From NCBI GenBank assembly GCA_046482735.1, contig JAWOEL010000130.1, positions 1 to 64,000 on the forward strand: 64,000 nucleotides of DNA. Reading direction: 5' to 3'. Origin of the DNA: JAQICB01 sp046482735. GTDB taxonomy: Bacteria; Bacteroidota; Bacteroidia; Bacteroidales; UBA1715. Made by a program: the position numbers and the translations under genes. The notes under the pieces were generated by a model. That model saw only the letters and a list, made by a program, of their open reading frames with translations. It searched no databases and was not told the origin of the DNA. Positions 63,339-64,000 of this stretch are shown here, piece by piece. Every line of letters begins with the position of its first letter. Positions within the stretch are counted from its first letter, which is position 1.

Positions 63339-64000
63339 ACAATTAAACATACTCAATATTTTTAAACGAATAGATGGATTAACCGTCTTATTATACCTTG
63401 CATTAGTTCTCATGGGATGGTTCAATATTTATGCTGCGGTACTCAATGAAAATTCAACTGGCATATTTGATGTTTCATACAAATACGGCAAACAAATGCT
63501 TTGGATAATCGCATCTATTACCCTCGCTGTTTTTATATTGATTATAGATAGTAAATTTTATTCGATATTGTCGTATCCTGCATATATATTCATGCTATTA
63601 TTACTGGCAATAGTAATTTTCATGCCTTCTACCAAAGGACAAAGTTCATGGTTTGCCTTAGGTGATTTTAAAATTCAACCTGCTGAATTTGCAAAAATCA
63701 CAACAGCATTGGTGCTTTCCCGTTATTTAAGTGGATTCAATGTGCGACTCAACGAGTGGAAGCATATATACAGAATAGCAGCTATCATTGGAGCGCCGCT
63801 CGTATTAATAGCACTTCAACCCGATATAGGAACCACTCTCGTTTACGGTGTCTTTCTTTTAGTTCTATATAGACAGGGAATGTCTGGCTGGATACTTATT
63901 GCAGGACTTATTTCAATACTACTTTTCGTGTTTTCGTTTATGTTTACACCACTCTCTGTAAGTATTGTAATGCTTTCTATACTAATGATTATTTTAATTT
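63328..64000 (+). CDS. rodA: Peptidoglycan polymerase RodA (partial, cut by window end)
   Basis: About 224 residues of a SEDS-family protein are present, starting MQTKQLNILNIFKRIDG. Several membrane helices and the SEDS motifs SSWFALGDFKIQPAEFAK and LIALQPDIGTTLV (with the catalytic Asp region) are visible. The rest of the gene lies beyond the window. It makes glycan strands together with the preceding PBP2. Overlap with mrdA (11 bp) suggests coupled translation. Confidence 0.95.
   Translation, partial: MQTKQLNILNIFKRIDGLTVLLYLALVLMGWFNIYAAVLNENSTGIFDVSYKYGKQMLWIIASITLAVFILIIDSKFYSILSYPAYIFMLLLLAIVIFMPSTKGQSSWFALGDFKIQPAEFAKITTALVLSRYLSGFNVRLNEWKHIYRIAAIIGAPLVLIALQPDIGTTLVYGVFLLVLYRQGMSGWILIAGLISILLFVFSFMFTPLSVSIVMLSILMIILI

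Noticed and set aside
1..64000. tRNA, rRNA, CRISPR arrays, insertion sequences and prophage genes
   Set aside because: No T-loop-like motif in a cloverleaf context, no regularly spaced repeats and no transposase or phage structural protein were found in a read of both strands.

Overview
The window is chromosomal DNA from a member of the Bacteroidota, most likely order Bacteroidales in the broad sense. It is strongly AT-rich. Support for the phylum: two secreted proteins ending in type IX secretion (Por/T9SS) C-terminal domains; promoters of the TTTG / TAnnTTTG type; almost no Shine-Dalgarno sequences; a very long charged N-terminal extension on IF-2; and the purH-mreB-mreC-mreD-mrdA-rodA gene order. 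Adenosylcobalamin-dependent ribonucleotide reductase, ATP-type PEP carboxykinase and two xylanases fit an anaerobic or facultative polysaccharide degrader. The genus cannot be named from the sequence.

Layout. 0.3-3.7 kb (+): two tandem GH10 xylanase lipoproteins and a T9SS-exported two-domain protein that looks carbohydrate-binding. 3.7-11.6 kb (-): one tightly packed operon for a surface glycan or its decoration (NeuD/PglD-type acyltransferase, CapA-like phosphoesterase, UPF0104/flippase-like membrane protein, PaaK/CapK-like CoA ligase, two CitE-like lyases flanking a MaoC hydratase, two FdtA-like sugar isomerase cupins, and a conserved protein of unknown function). 11.8-12.2 kb: HU. 12.2-20.3 kb (-): class II ribonucleotide reductase, then the rimP-nusA-infB operon with a well-formed promoter and terminator. 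20.5-28.1 kb (+): TlpA-like lipoprotein, VanZ-like protein, orphan LytTR regulator, class III aminotransferase, outer-membrane beta-barrel protein, YfhO-like membrane protein. 28.1-33.7 kb: hairpin-rich intergenic region and a giant M43 metalloprotease/adhesin-like T9SS cargo.

33.8-39.9 kb (+): a five-gene operon with overlapping genes: two paralogous two-domain glycan-binding-type lipoproteins, a VanX-type D-Ala-D-Ala dipeptidase, a GT-C-like membrane protein and a VanW-family protein. 40-49.4 kb: pckA, exonuclease III, a small acidic protein, rsgA, a cold-shock protein, a hot-dog thioesterase, a MORN/YwqK-repeat protein, kdsB, panB and an RluA-type pseudouridine synthase. 49.5-56.1 kb (-): leuS, then an operon of a 48-residue protein, dgt-like HD hydrolase, ispD and a membrane histidine kinase. 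56.4-64 kb (+): a GH73/LysM protein, purH and the rod-shape operon mreBCD-mrdA-rodA, with rodA cut by the window end.

No tRNA, rRNA, CRISPR array, transposase or phage gene was seen. The items most worth a second look are the CoA-acyl/sugar-isomerase block at 6.6-10.9 kb, the lipoprotein-VanX-GT-VanW operon, the dGTPase homologue with a changed catalytic motif and its 48-residue neighbour, a 33-bp perfect palindrome inside the coding region of a T9SS cargo gene, and the stacked hairpins at 28.08-28.22 kb.
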